In this document: in pieces, positions 33,431 through 44,710 of the stretch
How the letters are laid out: every line of letters begins with the position of its first letter
How positions within the stretch are numbered: position 1 is the first letter of the stretch
NCBI RefSeq assembly: GCF_963966145.1
Contig: NC_091056.1
Span: 4,676,217-4,740,216 of the forward strand
Direction of reading: 5' to 3'
From: Tenebrio molitor
Lineage: Eukaryota; Arthropoda; Insecta; Coleoptera; Tenebrionidae
Length of the DNA: 64,000 bases
The notes under the pieces: model-generated
What the model was told of the DNA's origin: nothing
Seen by the model: the letters and a program-made list of their open reading frames with translations, nothing else
Database searches by the model: none
Position numbers and translations under genes: made by a program

Positions 33431-34527
33431 GGACGTTTGCAAGAACGGCAGATGGACAAATGTTGCCCATCTATGTAGTTTACAAAGCCGATCAAATGTG
33501 GGACATGTGGACGACCGGTGGGCCTAAAGATGCAGGATACAACAGGAGCAAATCTGGATGGTTTGATACAGTTTGCTTTAAAGACTGGTTCATGTCTGTT
33601 GTGGTCCCTTATTTTCGAAGGAAGGGTGGCCCGAAAGTAATTTTAAGCGATAATCTTTCGTCTCACTTTTCAGAGAGAGTACTGAAAATATGTGAAGAAT
33701 TAAATATTTCATTCAAATGTTTCCCTCCAAATTGTACCCATGTAATGCAGCCACTTGATGTGTCATTTTATGCTCCATTAAAAAAATATTGTAGAGAAAT
33801 CCTCCTGAAGTGGAAAAAGCACAAGGACGCCGATATTCCGTTTTGCCTAAAGACTGTTTCCGCTCGCTTTTATTGGAACTGGAAAAAAAATGCCCAAGAC
33901 AACAGGAGGAGCAAAAATATTGTGGCCGAATTAAACAAAACGGAATATATCCTGTAGATCCTGCCAAGCCCAAGGAGCGAATTAAAAACAAGGCTGAGGG
34001 AGATGGAGTTTTCCTTGTTTCGGACTCTGTTGTTGATAAGTTATCAAAACTATGATATCCTTCGGGAGAACCCAAAAAAACAAGACGTAAGAGGGTTAAT
34101 TTGGAACCTGGAAAAAGGGTAGATATTATAGAAATAAATCGCACACCTAAGACAAATAAAAAAAAAAAAAGAAATCCAAACCAAAACGGACGTGGATCAT
34201 TATGGAAAACACCAGCGAAGAGGAAAATTTGGTTTCGACAGGATGACGAAGACGTTGAGAATGCAACATCTTCGACTCCAAAACTTAAAAAAACAAGTCA
34301 AAGCTCCAATAATCGAAGACAATTTTGACGAAGATTCAGATGATTCAATCAATGAGTACGAAAATACAGAACATAATGCATCAGACTTGTCTAATGAGAA
34401 CGAAGAAGCCAACAATGAAGCTTATGAAACGAATGACTGGGTCTTGGTCAAGTACAGGTTCCTTAATATTTACGTAGGAAAAATATTAGGGATATCATCG
34501 AACCCAGAAGATGAGGACGGTCCCTAG
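33431..34527 (+). pseudogene. pogo-like DDE transposase, C-terminal two thirds
   Basis: DDE_1 core: GQMLPIYVVYKADQMWDMW, YNRSKSGWFDTVCFKDWF, a catalytic Asp in VILSDNLSSHFS, FPPNCTHVMQPLDVSFY and, after a slip near 33836, LPKDCFRSLLLELEKK and RIKQNGIYPVDPAK. The tail (34192-34527, another frame) is acidic and ends NDWVLVKYRFLNIYVGKIL, a C-terminal box usual in insect pogo relatives. The N-terminal HTH and first catalytic Asp are missing, replaced by an unrelated coding segment. The gene ends against a gypsy gag piece. Confidence 0.75.
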
Positions 34528-34565
34528 CAGATAGATAGTATCAGATAGTATCAATTTTCAAACGG

Positions 34566-35150
34566 TTGCGAACTCGGTTAACCGATCTAACGTTCAGAAT
34601 GCGACATATGCGAACTCAACAGGATGCGGAGTACAAGAACGAGGCTTACGCGACATGTCTTTTACTCGAGGCGGAACTTCACGAAAAGGTAGCGGAGGCA
34701 AATCCAGTGTCGGTGGAAGCACCACCAGTCGTCGCGACGGCGCCGATTTTCGTGCAGACTCAACCGCAATCTGCAGAATCAAAATTAGTGCCCATTCACA
34801 CTTGGGGTGTGACGTTCAATGGCGAGGAAAAGGTCATGACCGTAAACCAATTTTTGGAACGCGTCGAAGAGCTATCGGTAGCCCGAAACGCCGAAACGCC
34901 ACCAACACAGACCTGTTTAACGCGGCGATGAACTTGTTCAGCGGCAAGGCGTTGATTTGGTTCCGATCCGTTCGGAGTAAGTTAAATGATTGGGACGCCG
35001 TGGTGTGCTTATTCAAGGAAGAGTTTCTCACGCCTGACTTCGATGACTTGTTGTGGGATGAGATAAAGGGCCTACTCCAAGGACAAAACGAGTCAAAAAC
35101 GACCTGACCTAACCATCTACGTCGCGATGATGGAAACCCTATTTGCAAGG
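34566..35150 (+). pseudogene. Ty3/gypsy retrotransposon gag fragment
   Basis: The frame from 34566 carries a helical N-terminal part and then VPIHTWGVTFNGEEK and MTVNQFLERVEELSVAR. After a shift near 34900 it carries LFNAAMNLFSGKALIWFRSV, LFKEEFLTPDFDDLL and LTIYVAMMETLFARL. This is the capsid-type gag of gypsy elements, which packages the element's own RNA in the cell. No zinc knuckle, protease or polymerase follows and no LTR is adjacent. Whether it belongs with the LTRs at 7168 or 10192 cannot be told. Confidence 0.75.
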
Positions 35151-35899
35151 CTACTTTTTTTAAATGGAAACCCCTATTTTTTTTCTTGATTCTGATAGCG
35201 CTTTTAATTGTCTCAATGACAGTATAAAAAATTTATTATCTTACGTAAGGAAATTTTTGCGAAAAAAAAAATAAATTTGGAAAAAATAAATTTTGTAACG
35301 AACAAAAACTAGTCAAAAAAATGTTACTGTCAATTTCATTCGTATGTGTTATTTGTTTTACAAAAGGTTTTCGAAAATTACTCATTTAACAGAAACACAA
35401 CGTATAGAAATTTAAATTTTGTTTGGGTGCGGGGATAAAACAAGATAAAACTAAAACAGGGGGAATTCCTTCATAAACTTGCTTATTGTCAACAAGCTGG
35501 GGGATGGCAAATCGAACATTTAATTGAACAATTTTATGTACTTACTAACGCAATTTTTGACTTGTTTTTGTTCGTTATAAAATTTATTTTGTCAGAATTT
35601 GAGAATTTTCTCCTGTGTGAATGGATTCTGATAAATCTCACCACTTGTCAAAACGAAACGTCAAGCTAATTTTAAAGATTTTAAGCGATTTGGAGCCTTT
35701 AAGGGGCTCGTCGAACAAAAAAACGTTGTATTCAACTCGTTCGTGTGTCAATTGAGCTTTTTGGCACTCGTGGGCCTTTAAAACGCTCGTTTCACTTGAG
35801 TTTTAAACTGGCCCACTCGTGCCAAAAAACCCTAATTTAAGCTCACTTTTCGCCGAGAGTAAAAAGCTCATCGAGCGTCCCGCACGAAAGTGATCGCCT
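35151..35899. other. AT-rich spacer with a fold-back repeat
   Basis: Only low-complexity sequence up to 35700. A fold-back repeat at 35716-35856 contains GGCACTCGTGGGCC and its complement GGCCCACTCGTGCC around a short loop. Its left part, AAAACGTTGTATTCAACTCG, recurs at 58178. Confidence 0.6.
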
Positions 35900-36406
35900 C
35901 GCGTACGTTACACCACATAGAGATTTTAGAACCCGCGCACGCACATGCAACGTGAACGAACACACCCGTCGGGCGAAAGGGAATCCGGTTCCTATTCCGG
36001 AACCCGGCAACGGAAGTGTTTATAATTCGGGCCCTCGCAAGAGAGTTCGTCGGAGCAACCCAAAAGGACCCAGAGACGTCGTCGGGAGATCCGGGAAGAG
36101 TTTTCTTTTCTGCATGAGCGTTCGAGTTCCATGGAATCCTCTAGCAGGGAGATATGGTTTGGAACGCGAAGAGCACCGCAGTTGCGGCGGTGTCCGGATC
36201 GTCCCCTCGGACCTTGAAAATCCGGGAGGGCCTGGGCGAGGTGAAGCGCCGCCGTTTCGGCGTCCAGCGTACGATCCGAGCTCGGTCCCGTGCCTTGGCC
36301 TCCCGCGGAACCGTCTTGCTGCGAGGCTCCGGTTGCGCCCGCGAGGGTGTCCGGATGTCCTCTTCGGCCGCCATTCAACGGTCAGCTCAGAACTGGCACG
36401 GACCGG

Positions 36407-36440
<34 letters not shown>

Positions 36441-36464
36441 CGATGGCCCCAGCGGGTGTTGACG

Positions 36465-36551
<87 letters not shown>

Positions 36552-36766
36552 GCTGTGTGTTTATAAGTCATAGTTAGCTGGTACCTCCTCGTGGTTCCCG
36601 CCGGACACTTCAGTTCCTGGAGTTGGTCTCCAGGTCTGTTGTGACTAAATCCAGCATATACAGAAGTGAGGTGGTTCGTCCCCAGATTTTTTTTTGCAAC
36701 TGCGTTCTTCCCCTTGGTTGCTTTTCTGGGTGCGGGCAGTGCCCTTCTGACTTCAGCAATACCAAC

Positions 36767-37225
36767 ATGCCGAAGGTCCCGGGGAAGCTTAATACGCCCC
36801 CGGTCGAAATAAAGAGGCCTATGGGTTTAAAAACATTATCGGGCTCCAAGTCTAATAATACTGGTAGCCCGGGGCCTCCCAACTCAGCCCCGACACCAGG
36901 TGTGTCAGAGGGTTTTAAGTGCGGTTGCGGCCGGAGCTATGCCTTAAAGGCATCTCTGGCCAGACATAAGAGGGATTGCGGTTCGAGAGACACTTCAAAG
37001 TGTCAATGGTGTGACGCGACGTTTGCTTCCTATGCAGGTGTGCGGCAGCATGAACGCAAGGCGCATCCGCATGAGTTCCAGATGGAACAACAAGCTCAAA
37101 TACCGGCCCCAGAGATTAGGGGAGCAGACAGCTCCCCGAAGTTGACGGCTGATTTGAGCATGGATTTTGAGAACGTTTGTGAGTGGATGACGAGAGGGTC
37201 CCCTTCGGGGGACCAAGGTGCGTGA
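36767..37225 (+). CDS. Double zinc-finger protein, R2-LINE N-terminus-like
   Basis: The ATG at 36767 opens 152 residues. After a low-complexity Gly/Ser/Pro region, a first finger has C52-x-C54-x12-H67-x3-C71 (KCGCGRSYALKASLARHKRD). A second, classical C2H2 finger has C79-x2-C82-x12-H95-x4-H100 (CQWCDATF...HERKAHP). Paired fingers of this sort stand at the start of R2-type retrotransposon proteins, where they bind target DNA. The frame upstream to 36623 stays open, but the ATG is the likelier start. The ORF ends soon after the fingers, so a frameshift or deletion is likely. Confidence 0.5.
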   Translation: MPKVPGKLNTPPVEIKRPMGLKTLSGSKSNNTGSPGPPNSAPTPGVSEGFKCGCGRSYALKASLARHKRDCGSRDTSKCQWCDATFASYAGVRQHERKAHPHEFQMEQQAQIPAPEIRGADSSPKLTADLSMDFENVCEWMTRGSPSGDQGA

Positions 37226-38316
37226 TACACCGCAAGGGTCCCCGTCTTGGGGACCGATGCGCGGATGTAAGATCTTTCTTGCCTGCGGGCAAGAAGAGGA
37301 CGGGAGGGGAGACTGCGATCTAGCCCCCAAGAGTGGTACGGGTAAACGGCAGACCACAATCTGGCCTAGCCGATGCCCTCCCACGGGAACGGATTTTTAG
37401 TGGCAACGTGGACACGCTAGAGGCACACCGGTGCGGCCTTACGCTCTTTAGGCAGAGAGGCTGGAGGTATCCCCAACAGCATAAACCTGTCCCTACCTAC
37501 TCCTACTACTCGCAAGCGCGAGTAAACGGCGGTCGCGAGCGGACGTGTCGCTCCGCTACGTAAACAGAGACCCAACCTAAAAACCACCAGTATACACGCC
37601 AGTGAAGTGCTCTTGCCCGGTGTAAATACCAAGCCGAGACAAGCCCCTGTGAGCCCCACATCTACCGAGTGCCCGACCATCTGGTGCGCCACGTCAAGGG
37701 GGCCACCTCTGTGAAAACGGCGTCGCGGTACGGCGATTTTTGACGCCACGACGGCCCAATAAGTGAATACTCGTACCAGGATCACAGGAGGTGGCAAGAC
37801 GTCTTCATTCGGACTAAAAATTTAGCGTTGGACCGCCCGCTCATTGGACTTAGAAAAATTGTCGATCGTCCGGACTTAGAAAAATCTTGAACAGAGTCTG
37901 GACTTAGAAAAACTTTCGGCGCTCATCGTCTCCAGCTGGCTGAAGGTATAGTGTGGAAACACCCTTATTGGGACACCCTCCGAGTGCGCCCGAAAGCTCC
38001 GGGACCGAAAGCACAAAGCTCCCAAAGCGAAGCTTTTAGAGCTCTCGACTTGATCCGAGCACCCGTTCGTGCATCGCGCGGGCACGCCTTTGGTAGGGGT
38101 CACTGGGACCCCTACCCCACACCGTCGCGTCTCGTCCGACCCAACGGAATGTTTCTTAATGATGTGCAAACTTGTGTTGTCTTTTTAACGAGGCCTCTAT
38201 ACAGCCGCTGATTTTATTTATATCTCTTTTATCTATATCACTATATTTTGTCCGTCCGAACCTACTGTATTTTTGTACCTTGATACAACCCTCTTTTTAG
38301 GTGGAATTCAACGAGT
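37226..38316. other. GC-rich spacer between the two LINE-like ORFs
   Basis: Several short overlapping frames exist on both strands, none with a motif. Three near-copies of GGACTTAGAAAAA lie at 37847-37913. The region could be deleted coding sequence or a long leader. Confidence 0.3.
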
Positions 38317-38377
38317 ATGGCGGGAAGAAAAATGCCATTTGTTAAGGGTAAGGACAAAACTCCCTCTACCCTCCCCC

Positions 38378-39394
38378 ATGCAAGTCAACCGCGCGAAAGA
38401 GGAGGTTAAGAGTGAGGCCGCGAAGCGTTTCTCCAGGCCAGCTCCTGAAGCTTCCAAGAACGCAAGAAAGAAGACGCCTTCCCCCAGTGCGACGCGTGCC
38501 CCGAACTCACCGAGTCCACCAGCGGTGGAGCCATCTCCAACTCTGTCTCCGACTAATAACACCACGGTCTCCCCCCCTCGAGAAATAAGGACCAAAACAT
38601 CGTGCCCACCGACCCCTAGAGCAATCAGGGCCGCGAAAAGGGAGACCAAACGAATCATGCTGGCCATCGCTGAGGAGACGCCATCTACTGGCAGACACCA
38701 GGAAGACGATGCAGCCCGTAACGAAGTCCGAGGGCGGCAGCTGTCCCTGCTTAATGCGGCCGAACCACCGCAATGCGACGCAGTCTCATTCACCACCGAA
38801 GCGATGATCCATTCCGAAATGCCTAGGGTCTCGGAAGATATTCGATTACCGGCCCTACTGACGAAGAACCCAAAAGAAACATTGGGGGCAGACCTCGACA
38901 TGATTTCTGTTGTCGAGCCTGTCCCCCATGAAAGAGAAAATTGGAACCTACCGACTCCAGACGAAGATCCCGAACAGCCTACTGCTGAGACCCCAACCAC
39001 AACCGGACGGAGACTATCCACGAACAGCCTAACCAGAAGTGGCACCCTCCCTGACCTTACCTCCCTGATACCAGAAGAACCCCGCCAAACCACCACCACC
39101 TTGACGGAATTTCTCATCGGTATAATACGTCTAGGAAGATCTCTTGGGACTGAGGGAGATCGAGAAATCATCCACCTCGCCGAAGCAGGCCTGAAATTGT
39201 CTGACAGGGAACTGCTTCAATATGTAGAAGAATGGATAAAAAGAGTTATCCCCAAGAGAAGTAGAAGAGGGAAGGGCAAGGGCATGGGCGCCCCCGCTAA
39301 AAACTACGGCCAGAAGACCACAGGCCGGGGTCCTAGGGCAGCCGCCTTTAAGAAGGCCCAGGACCTGTTCTCCAAGAAGAGAAGATCCCCTTAA
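38378..39394 (+). CDS. Pro/Ser-rich, basic-ended ORF, LINE-like
   Basis: The first ATG in the frame is 38378 and gives about 338 residues. A start at 38317 in the neighbouring frame (MAGRKMPFVKGKDKTPS) may be the true one, with a slip near 38395. The first third is Pro/Ser/Lys-rich, the middle acidic, and the end strongly basic: WIKRVIPKRSRRGKGKG, then RAAAFKKAQDLFSKKRR. A basic tract followed by an A-x-x-Q-x-L-x-x-K-x-R motif is what precedes the polymerase in R2-like proteins. The large minus-strand frame opposite (38308-39171) is its shadow. Confidence 0.4.
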   Translation: MQVNRAKEEVKSEAAKRFSRPAPEASKNARKKTPSPSATRAPNSPSPPAVEPSPTLSPTNNTTVSPPREIRTKTSCPPTPRAIRAAKRETKRIMLAIAEETPSTGRHQEDDAARNEVRGRQLSLLNAAEPPQCDAVSFTTEAMIHSEMPRVSEDIRLPALLTKNPKETLGADLDMISVVEPVPHERENWNLPTPDEDPEQPTAETPTTTGRRLSTNSLTRSGTLPDLTSLIPEEPRQTTTTLTEFLIGIIRLGRSLGTEGDREIIHLAEAGLKLSDRELLQYVEEWIKRVIPKRSRRGKGKGMGAPAKNYGQKTTGRGPRAAAFKKAQDLFSKKRRSP

Positions 39395-39971
39395 ATGGGG
39401 ATCCACCATCCACCGAAATTTTATGGCGGGAGTGTGGAAAAGGAGTGAACGCCCAGCGCCCATGACTTCACAGTTGGTGGACCGTGACGGACCAGGCCAC
39501 CCACAACTGGTACAAGCATCACAGGAAACCCCAGGGGGGGGTCACACAACTATAATTGATTAAGTACGAATCGGGCCATCGGCATAACACCCGCCGACCC
39601 AGTAGCATCCTGCGAAGCCCGATACAGAGACAGCCCCATTTTTATATGGGGTACCCGTATGAACGCGGAGCTAGGATCCTAGTATAAGAAGTAACATTGT
39701 TTTAATGTATATTTTAATAATTCTCATGTAAATCACATATTGTATCGCCATCTGGGCGAGGCCGTGCTGTGCCAAAGTGGTCTTATGTCGAGCCTCCTCG
39801 TGGCGAGAGTCGGGGTAGCTACCCAGAAGCTATTCTGGGTGGTGAGCTAATCGGCAAAGGTCCCAGACCAATGGCAACGGTCTGATAGTGTACACCCCGG
39901 ACAAACTCCGGTCCGGTAGTCAAATTGGCTCAGGGGGGTTGCCTGTTTGGAGTTTTTAGTTCAAACTTTCA

Positions 39972-40953
39972 TTGGATGAAATGATGGTCAGGTACTATGG
40001 GAGACATCCCTCAAAGATGTTCATGCGTGGAAAACCTATCAAATTTGGTTTCAAACTGTGGTGTCTTTGTAGTGCCTTTGGATACTTAGATAATTTAATG
40101 CCGTACTGCGGGAAAAATTCTAATGAGAGTGACACTGTGGGACCATTGGGTACTAGGGTAATATGTCAACTTGCTGATATCATCCAACACTGTGATGGTC
40201 ATGAAATATATTTTGATAACTTTTTTACAAGTGTAGATGTATTAGCAATGCAGAAAACCAAAAATTTTAAAGCTACAGGAACGGTCAGAGAAACCAGAAC
40301 CAATAAGTGTGGACTCAAAACAATTGCTCAAAAAAGAAGAGAGGGGCTATTTGGACCATCGATTTGACACCAATAATGAAGTATTAGTCGTCAAGTGGAA
40401 GGACAGTAAAGTTGTGAAAGTAGCTAGTAATTTCTGCGGTATTCATCCCTTGGGGTCAGCTAAACGGTATTCGCAAAAGGACAAAAAAGTTATCAACATA
40501 CCAGTTCCAAAGTTGATTCAAAACTACAACAACGGAATGGGGGTGTCGACCTTCTTGATAAACAAATATCATTGTACAGAATACGTATTAGATCCAAAAA
40601 GTGGTGGTGGCCTTTGTTCACACAAATAATTGATATATGTGCCGTGAATGTTTGGAGAATATAGCAAATAGTCTCTGCGAAAAATTATACTCCTGTTGCA
40701 GTTCGGGCGGAAGATTGTATTATTTTATTTGTCGAAAAATTCTGATTCGGCGCCACATAAAAAGGGCAGACGAAGCAGTAAACAAATTGGGGGTCGAGTA
40801 AGTCAAGATATTCGGTATGATCCTGGAAATCATCTGATAATTCCGATCGAAACACGGACGCTGTGGATTGTGCTGTAAAAAACCACCAGGATTTGCGGCG
40901 GATGTGATGTTCCCATCCATGATCGGTGCTTTGCAGATTTCCACACACATTGA
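39972..40953 (+). pseudogene. piggyBac-like transposase pseudogene (copy 2), 5' truncated
   Basis: It starts inside the catalytic domain: LDEMMVRYYGRHPSKMF (first Asp), FGFKLWCLCSAFGYLD and IYFDNFFTSVDVL (second Asp). After a slip near 40330 come FDTNNEVLVVKWKDSK and PLGSAKRYSQKDKKV. A base lost in the G-run at 40539-40543 hides the third Asp (GGVDLLD in the next frame). Further on, RYDPGNHLIIPIETR and CGGCDVPIHDRCFADFHTH form the C-terminal Cys/His domain. It differs clearly from copy 1 and belongs to another lineage. The left edge joins the LINE-like tail. Confidence 0.8.
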
Positions 40954-41426
40954 ACATTTAATAAAAATATAAAAACGATAATCAGCGAGATGAATTTTGG
41001 GGTAAAGACAGTCAGTTGTCATAAAGAATATCGTACGCCGCTTGGATATTTGAGAGCAGTAGTCCCTTTATCGTGTTGGCTGACGGTCTTACCACCCTCA
41101 TACTTACAGCTGACCTTTATTTTCGTACTTATTTTCATAGTTGTAATCATGTCAAAAAATTTCATACGGTCTAAAATAATTTGAAAAATCCCTTTTTTTG
41201 ATAGGCTTGGCACCTTCCCTTCGCCACCCCCACCGCTACTGGAGCAGCTGACGCTACGTTCAGCACTGCATTATATGAGTTCCCGACCCAGACGATTGAC
41301 AACATCCAATATTACACGGAAGCAAGAGTTTTGTGAGTGATTCGAATGTGCGTCGATCAACCAGATTTTATGCGAATAGTGTTGTTAACGGAGTTTTTAT
41401 CATCAGCGCAAATCCCGGACGATTCA
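40954..41426. other. Unassigned
   Basis: No coding similarity beyond the end of the piggyBac remnant. Bases 41200-41420 may be decayed mariner sequence leading into the C-terminal fragment at 41427. Confidence 0.3.
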
Positions 41427-41823
41427 GCAAGTTTTGCAAGGGTTCGGGACAATCTACATCGAAGGGCACAGGCGTGTATTAGAAATCACGACCGACATTT
41501 TGAACATTGTGTCTAATAATTGTAAATACGGTAGTTGTGGTTTTTGCTTTGACTTTTCCTTTCACTCTTAATATCACACGTTTTTGCGGCTGTGTGTTTA
41601 AAGTATTTTTCGGCTATTTATTCAATAGAAGGTTTTGTCACTCGGTTTTTAAATCGTTTTTGGGGATATTCATGTTTCTATTTATTAGAACTTTCAGAAG
41701 CGTCTCGTTCGGGATGGAATTAAGTTAAATTGGACTTTATAAATTTAAAATGTTTAACCACATTTTCGGTTTATTCACTTCCTGAAGATCCTTAAGATTG
41801 TGACGTATTTCGAATTCACCCTG
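41427..41823 (+). pseudogene. Mariner-type transposase tail with right end of element
   Basis: The frame ASFARVRDNLHRRAQACIRN, then HDRHFEHCV and stop (41514-41516), is the tail of the insect mariner subtype. About 300 bp further an end CGAATTCACCCTG stops at 41823, followed by TA. No left end is present. Confidence 0.6.
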
Positions 41824-42319
41824 TATTGTCCAACATAGGGGACTTTGTTTTATTTGTACCCACAACATTTACTTGACAAATATTGGGATTAAGTGCTAAA
41901 AATGCCAAAGAAATTACCTTGTACAATACAAAGAAAATTTTGTAGTTATTTTTTTATTTATTTCTAATGGCTGACACCAGATTTCTTGAGGTGAGATACC
42001 TAGGTAGGTTAGGTAGGTAGATACCTAAATACTTAACTAGATTATTGCAGCCAAAGACTAGGGAGATAAAGATAGGAAACGCAGCAAGCAAAGAGATTGT
42101 GGCGTGATCTATCGACTCAAATGTTCACTAAATAAGATCAGCAGAAATTGTAGGGTATTATTATTACCGACAACATAAGTTTACTTGTCAATTCATTGTC
42201 ATCAGTGTCACTCGTGTCACTTGTCAGATCAGCCTCGTGTGTTTCATGTGTTTGTGTTTGTTTACAAGTGTTCTATGGTGTTTACCAAAATAACAGTGTC
42301 CAGGCCGTGCATAAGCAAG
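41824..42319. other. Spacer with short GGTA-rich repeat
   Basis: Bases 42000-42030 are a short TAGGTAGGT-type repeat. Near 42190-42290 there is GTGT-rich sequence leading to the P-type gene; it may contain its promoter, but no TATA box is convincing. Confidence 0.3.
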
Positions 42320-43749
42320 ATGAGTCGTGGTTCATATTGCGTTAACAATTCGTGTTACACGAACAAATTTGACAACCCTGATGTGGCATTTTTTAATTTA
42401 CCAAAAAATCCTGTGCTGTAAGTAAACTTACATGCAACTGTATAAATATTCGGAATTGAAATATACTCATATTAAATGTGTATAATTACATCATAGAGCG
42501 AAACAATAGATTGAACTCATTGGGAGAAAAGACTTATTAGTGGATGAAAAATACTTGAACTCTCACTCTCAGGTATGCAGTAAGCATTTTTCTCCTAATG
42601 ACTTCAAAAAAACGTATCCCTGAATTTTAATGAAATCAGGAGCATTGCCCATTACAAGTACCGTTGGTGAAGATGTTGAAATTGTTCCACATGAATTTTT
42701 CAGTGAACACAACTATAGTTGTAGTAGGCCACCAACTGAAAATGAGAAAAATGATCGCCATCAGGAAAAAATTCATGAAAAAGTCATTAAACCAGTCGAT
42801 AACAATGTATGTACTAGGTATGTACTACTTCTTTCTTTATTTAATAGATTAATAGAATCCGGTTTCAAAATTATCAATAATCTTTTCAACTTCATCATTA
42901 TTGTTGGTTTAAAAATTATTTGTCGCAGATTTCCAGGGAGAAGCATCTACTAGTAGTACACTACTGAATATTCCAGAGAAAAGACATATATCTCCTACGC
43001 AGTACATCCCAAAAACTAAGAAGAAATTGGACAACTTTAAACAGGACAGAAACAAAATGAAGTGTAAATTATTCCGGAGAAGAAAGTAACTTGCATGCTT
43101 TTGTGCTACAAACAAAACAAGTCGAGCAAGAGTGAGCCATTTCATTGCAGAATCAAAACATTATTTATCCAAGGATGCTCATGTATTGTTTGCTAATGAA
43201 TTGAAGTCTGCATTTGTTAGCAAGTATAATCGACGATTCACTGACGAGATGAAACAGTTGTGTTTATCTTGGTACTATTCGTCACCAAAAAGATACCGAA
43301 GCGCTTCCCTAGCATTGCATTTACAACTACAAGAAGCATCAGAAATTGGCAGTCTCTGTTGCAAGTGCAGCCAGGTATAAACAGTACGTACTGTGCTTAT
43401 TTCTATTAGGGGGCACATCAATAGAAGTAAAAATAAGAGTGAAAAATTAGCGTCCTTATTATTTGACGAAATTAGTTTAACAGAGGAAATTCATTATAAT
43501 GCAACAAAAGACAAAATTATAGGTGTCGTAGATGACGGAGAAAACCGCACCAATGAGAGAGCGGGAATCACCCATAGTTGGAAACACGTCCTTGGTTATT
43601 GGCTTTTAGGTGCCAAACATATTTCAGGACAAATAAAAGGAATTGTGCTAAAATGTCTTGATGCTGCTGCAGAGGTTGGATTGACGGTAAAATCTATTGT
43701 TTGTGATCAGGGCCCATTAAACAAAGCATTGGCCAAAGAATTAAATATA

Positions 43750-44224
43750 CAGTGAGTTTTTTTTAAGACTGGCCATAGGGTTTTACATGCTAATTTTTCA
43801 ACCCCCTGTTAACTTTTGTTCCGATAAAAATATTCAAACCATTTTTGGAACAAAATTGGAAGATTTTTTAAACTATCGGATATATTACAATTTAATATCC
43901 CAAACCGTCGAAAAAGTTGTGAAAAAAATATTTTTTAGGGCGCCGAAATAATAGTACGTCGAGCGGCCGCCAGAGTAGCGCCATTGTCGGCTCAACCAGC
44001 ACCTGACGATCTCCAATTTTGGACGCTTTCGGCGCGCTAAAAATATTTTTTTCACAACTTTTTCGACAGTTTGGGATATTGAATTGTAATCTATCCGATA
44101 GTTTAAAAGATCTTCCAACTTTGTTCCAAAAATGGTTTGAATATTTTTATCAGAACAAAAGTTAACAGGGGATTGAAAAATTAGCATGTAAAACCCTATG
44201 GCCAGTCTTAAAAAAAACTCACTG
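43750..44224. mobile_element. Palindromic MITE with TA target duplication in the P-type gene
   Basis: Ends CAGTGAGTTTTTTTTAAGAC (43750) and complement (ending 44224) are flanked by TA (43748-43749, 44225-44226). The arms match for nearly 200 bp around a GC-rich centre near 43940-44030. The 135-codon minus frame within is a by-product. Just inside the left end lies GTGAGT, a good splice donor; just beyond the right end lies the gene's own GTAAGC donor. Confidence 0.85.
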
Positions 44225-44710
44225 TATGTAAGCAGAAGCCTTATTTTATTCAAAATAGCACGAAGATTTACCTCATTTATTATGTACCTCATTTGATAAA
44301 ATCAATAAGAAATAATTTGCGCAAATACGATTTAGTATGGGAGGGCAAAATTGTTAGTTGGCGCCATATAAAAACCGCAGCAGAGTCACCACATCCAGTA
44401 CGCGTGAGAATGTTGCCAAAAATTGGGTACCACCATCTTAATATTAATAACTTTAATGAAGGTGAATTACGCAACCCAAATTTTTAGTGATGCAATGAGT
44501 GTTTCTCTTTTGGTAATGAAACACCTAGGAATTGTGGGACCAGATTCTGAAGCTACTTTTGTTTTTGTAAAAGACATGGACACAATTTTTGATTGCCTTG
44601 ACAGTCTTCAATTAAGGGTGCCCATCACCCAACGAAAATATCTATTTCGTAACTATACAACCAACCATACAACACCTGCTGACCGTTTTACGACAGGCAC
44701 TACCATGCAG

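Larger units (their letters stand above)
36540..39960 (+). mobile_element. GC-rich block, probable R2-like LINE front end and tail without reverse transcriptase
   Basis: From about 35.9 to 39.95 kb the sequence is far richer in GC than its surroundings. It holds a zinc-finger ORF (36767-37225) and a Pro/basic-rich ORF (to 39394) in the order expected for the N-terminal part of R2-clade proteins, then a structured GC-rich tail (39410-39950). No reverse transcriptase or endonuclease is present. Borders are approximate: the left edge is a composition change and the right edge is the join to piggyBac sequence near 39960. The family call is an inference. Confidence 0.4.

Noticed and set aside
35952..36428. 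158-codon plus frame and overlapping minus frames in GC-rich DNA
   Set aside because: Several overlapping frames on both strands are open because stop codons are rare in GC-rich sequence; none shows a motif.
38308..39171. 287-codon minus-strand frame
   Set aside because: Exact shadow of the plus-strand Pro/basic-rich ORF; low-complexity Val/Ser/Gly composition is the complement of that ORF.
36575..39810. HDV-like ribozyme at the LINE-like ends (CCTCCTCGTGG at about 36587 and 39780)
   Set aside because: The loop-like phrase recalls HDV-type ribozymes used by R2 elements, but I could not pair the flanking P1 and P3 helices at either place.
43885..44292. 135-codon minus-strand frame
   Set aside because: Spans the palindromic MITE at 43750-44224, whose arms create the open frame.
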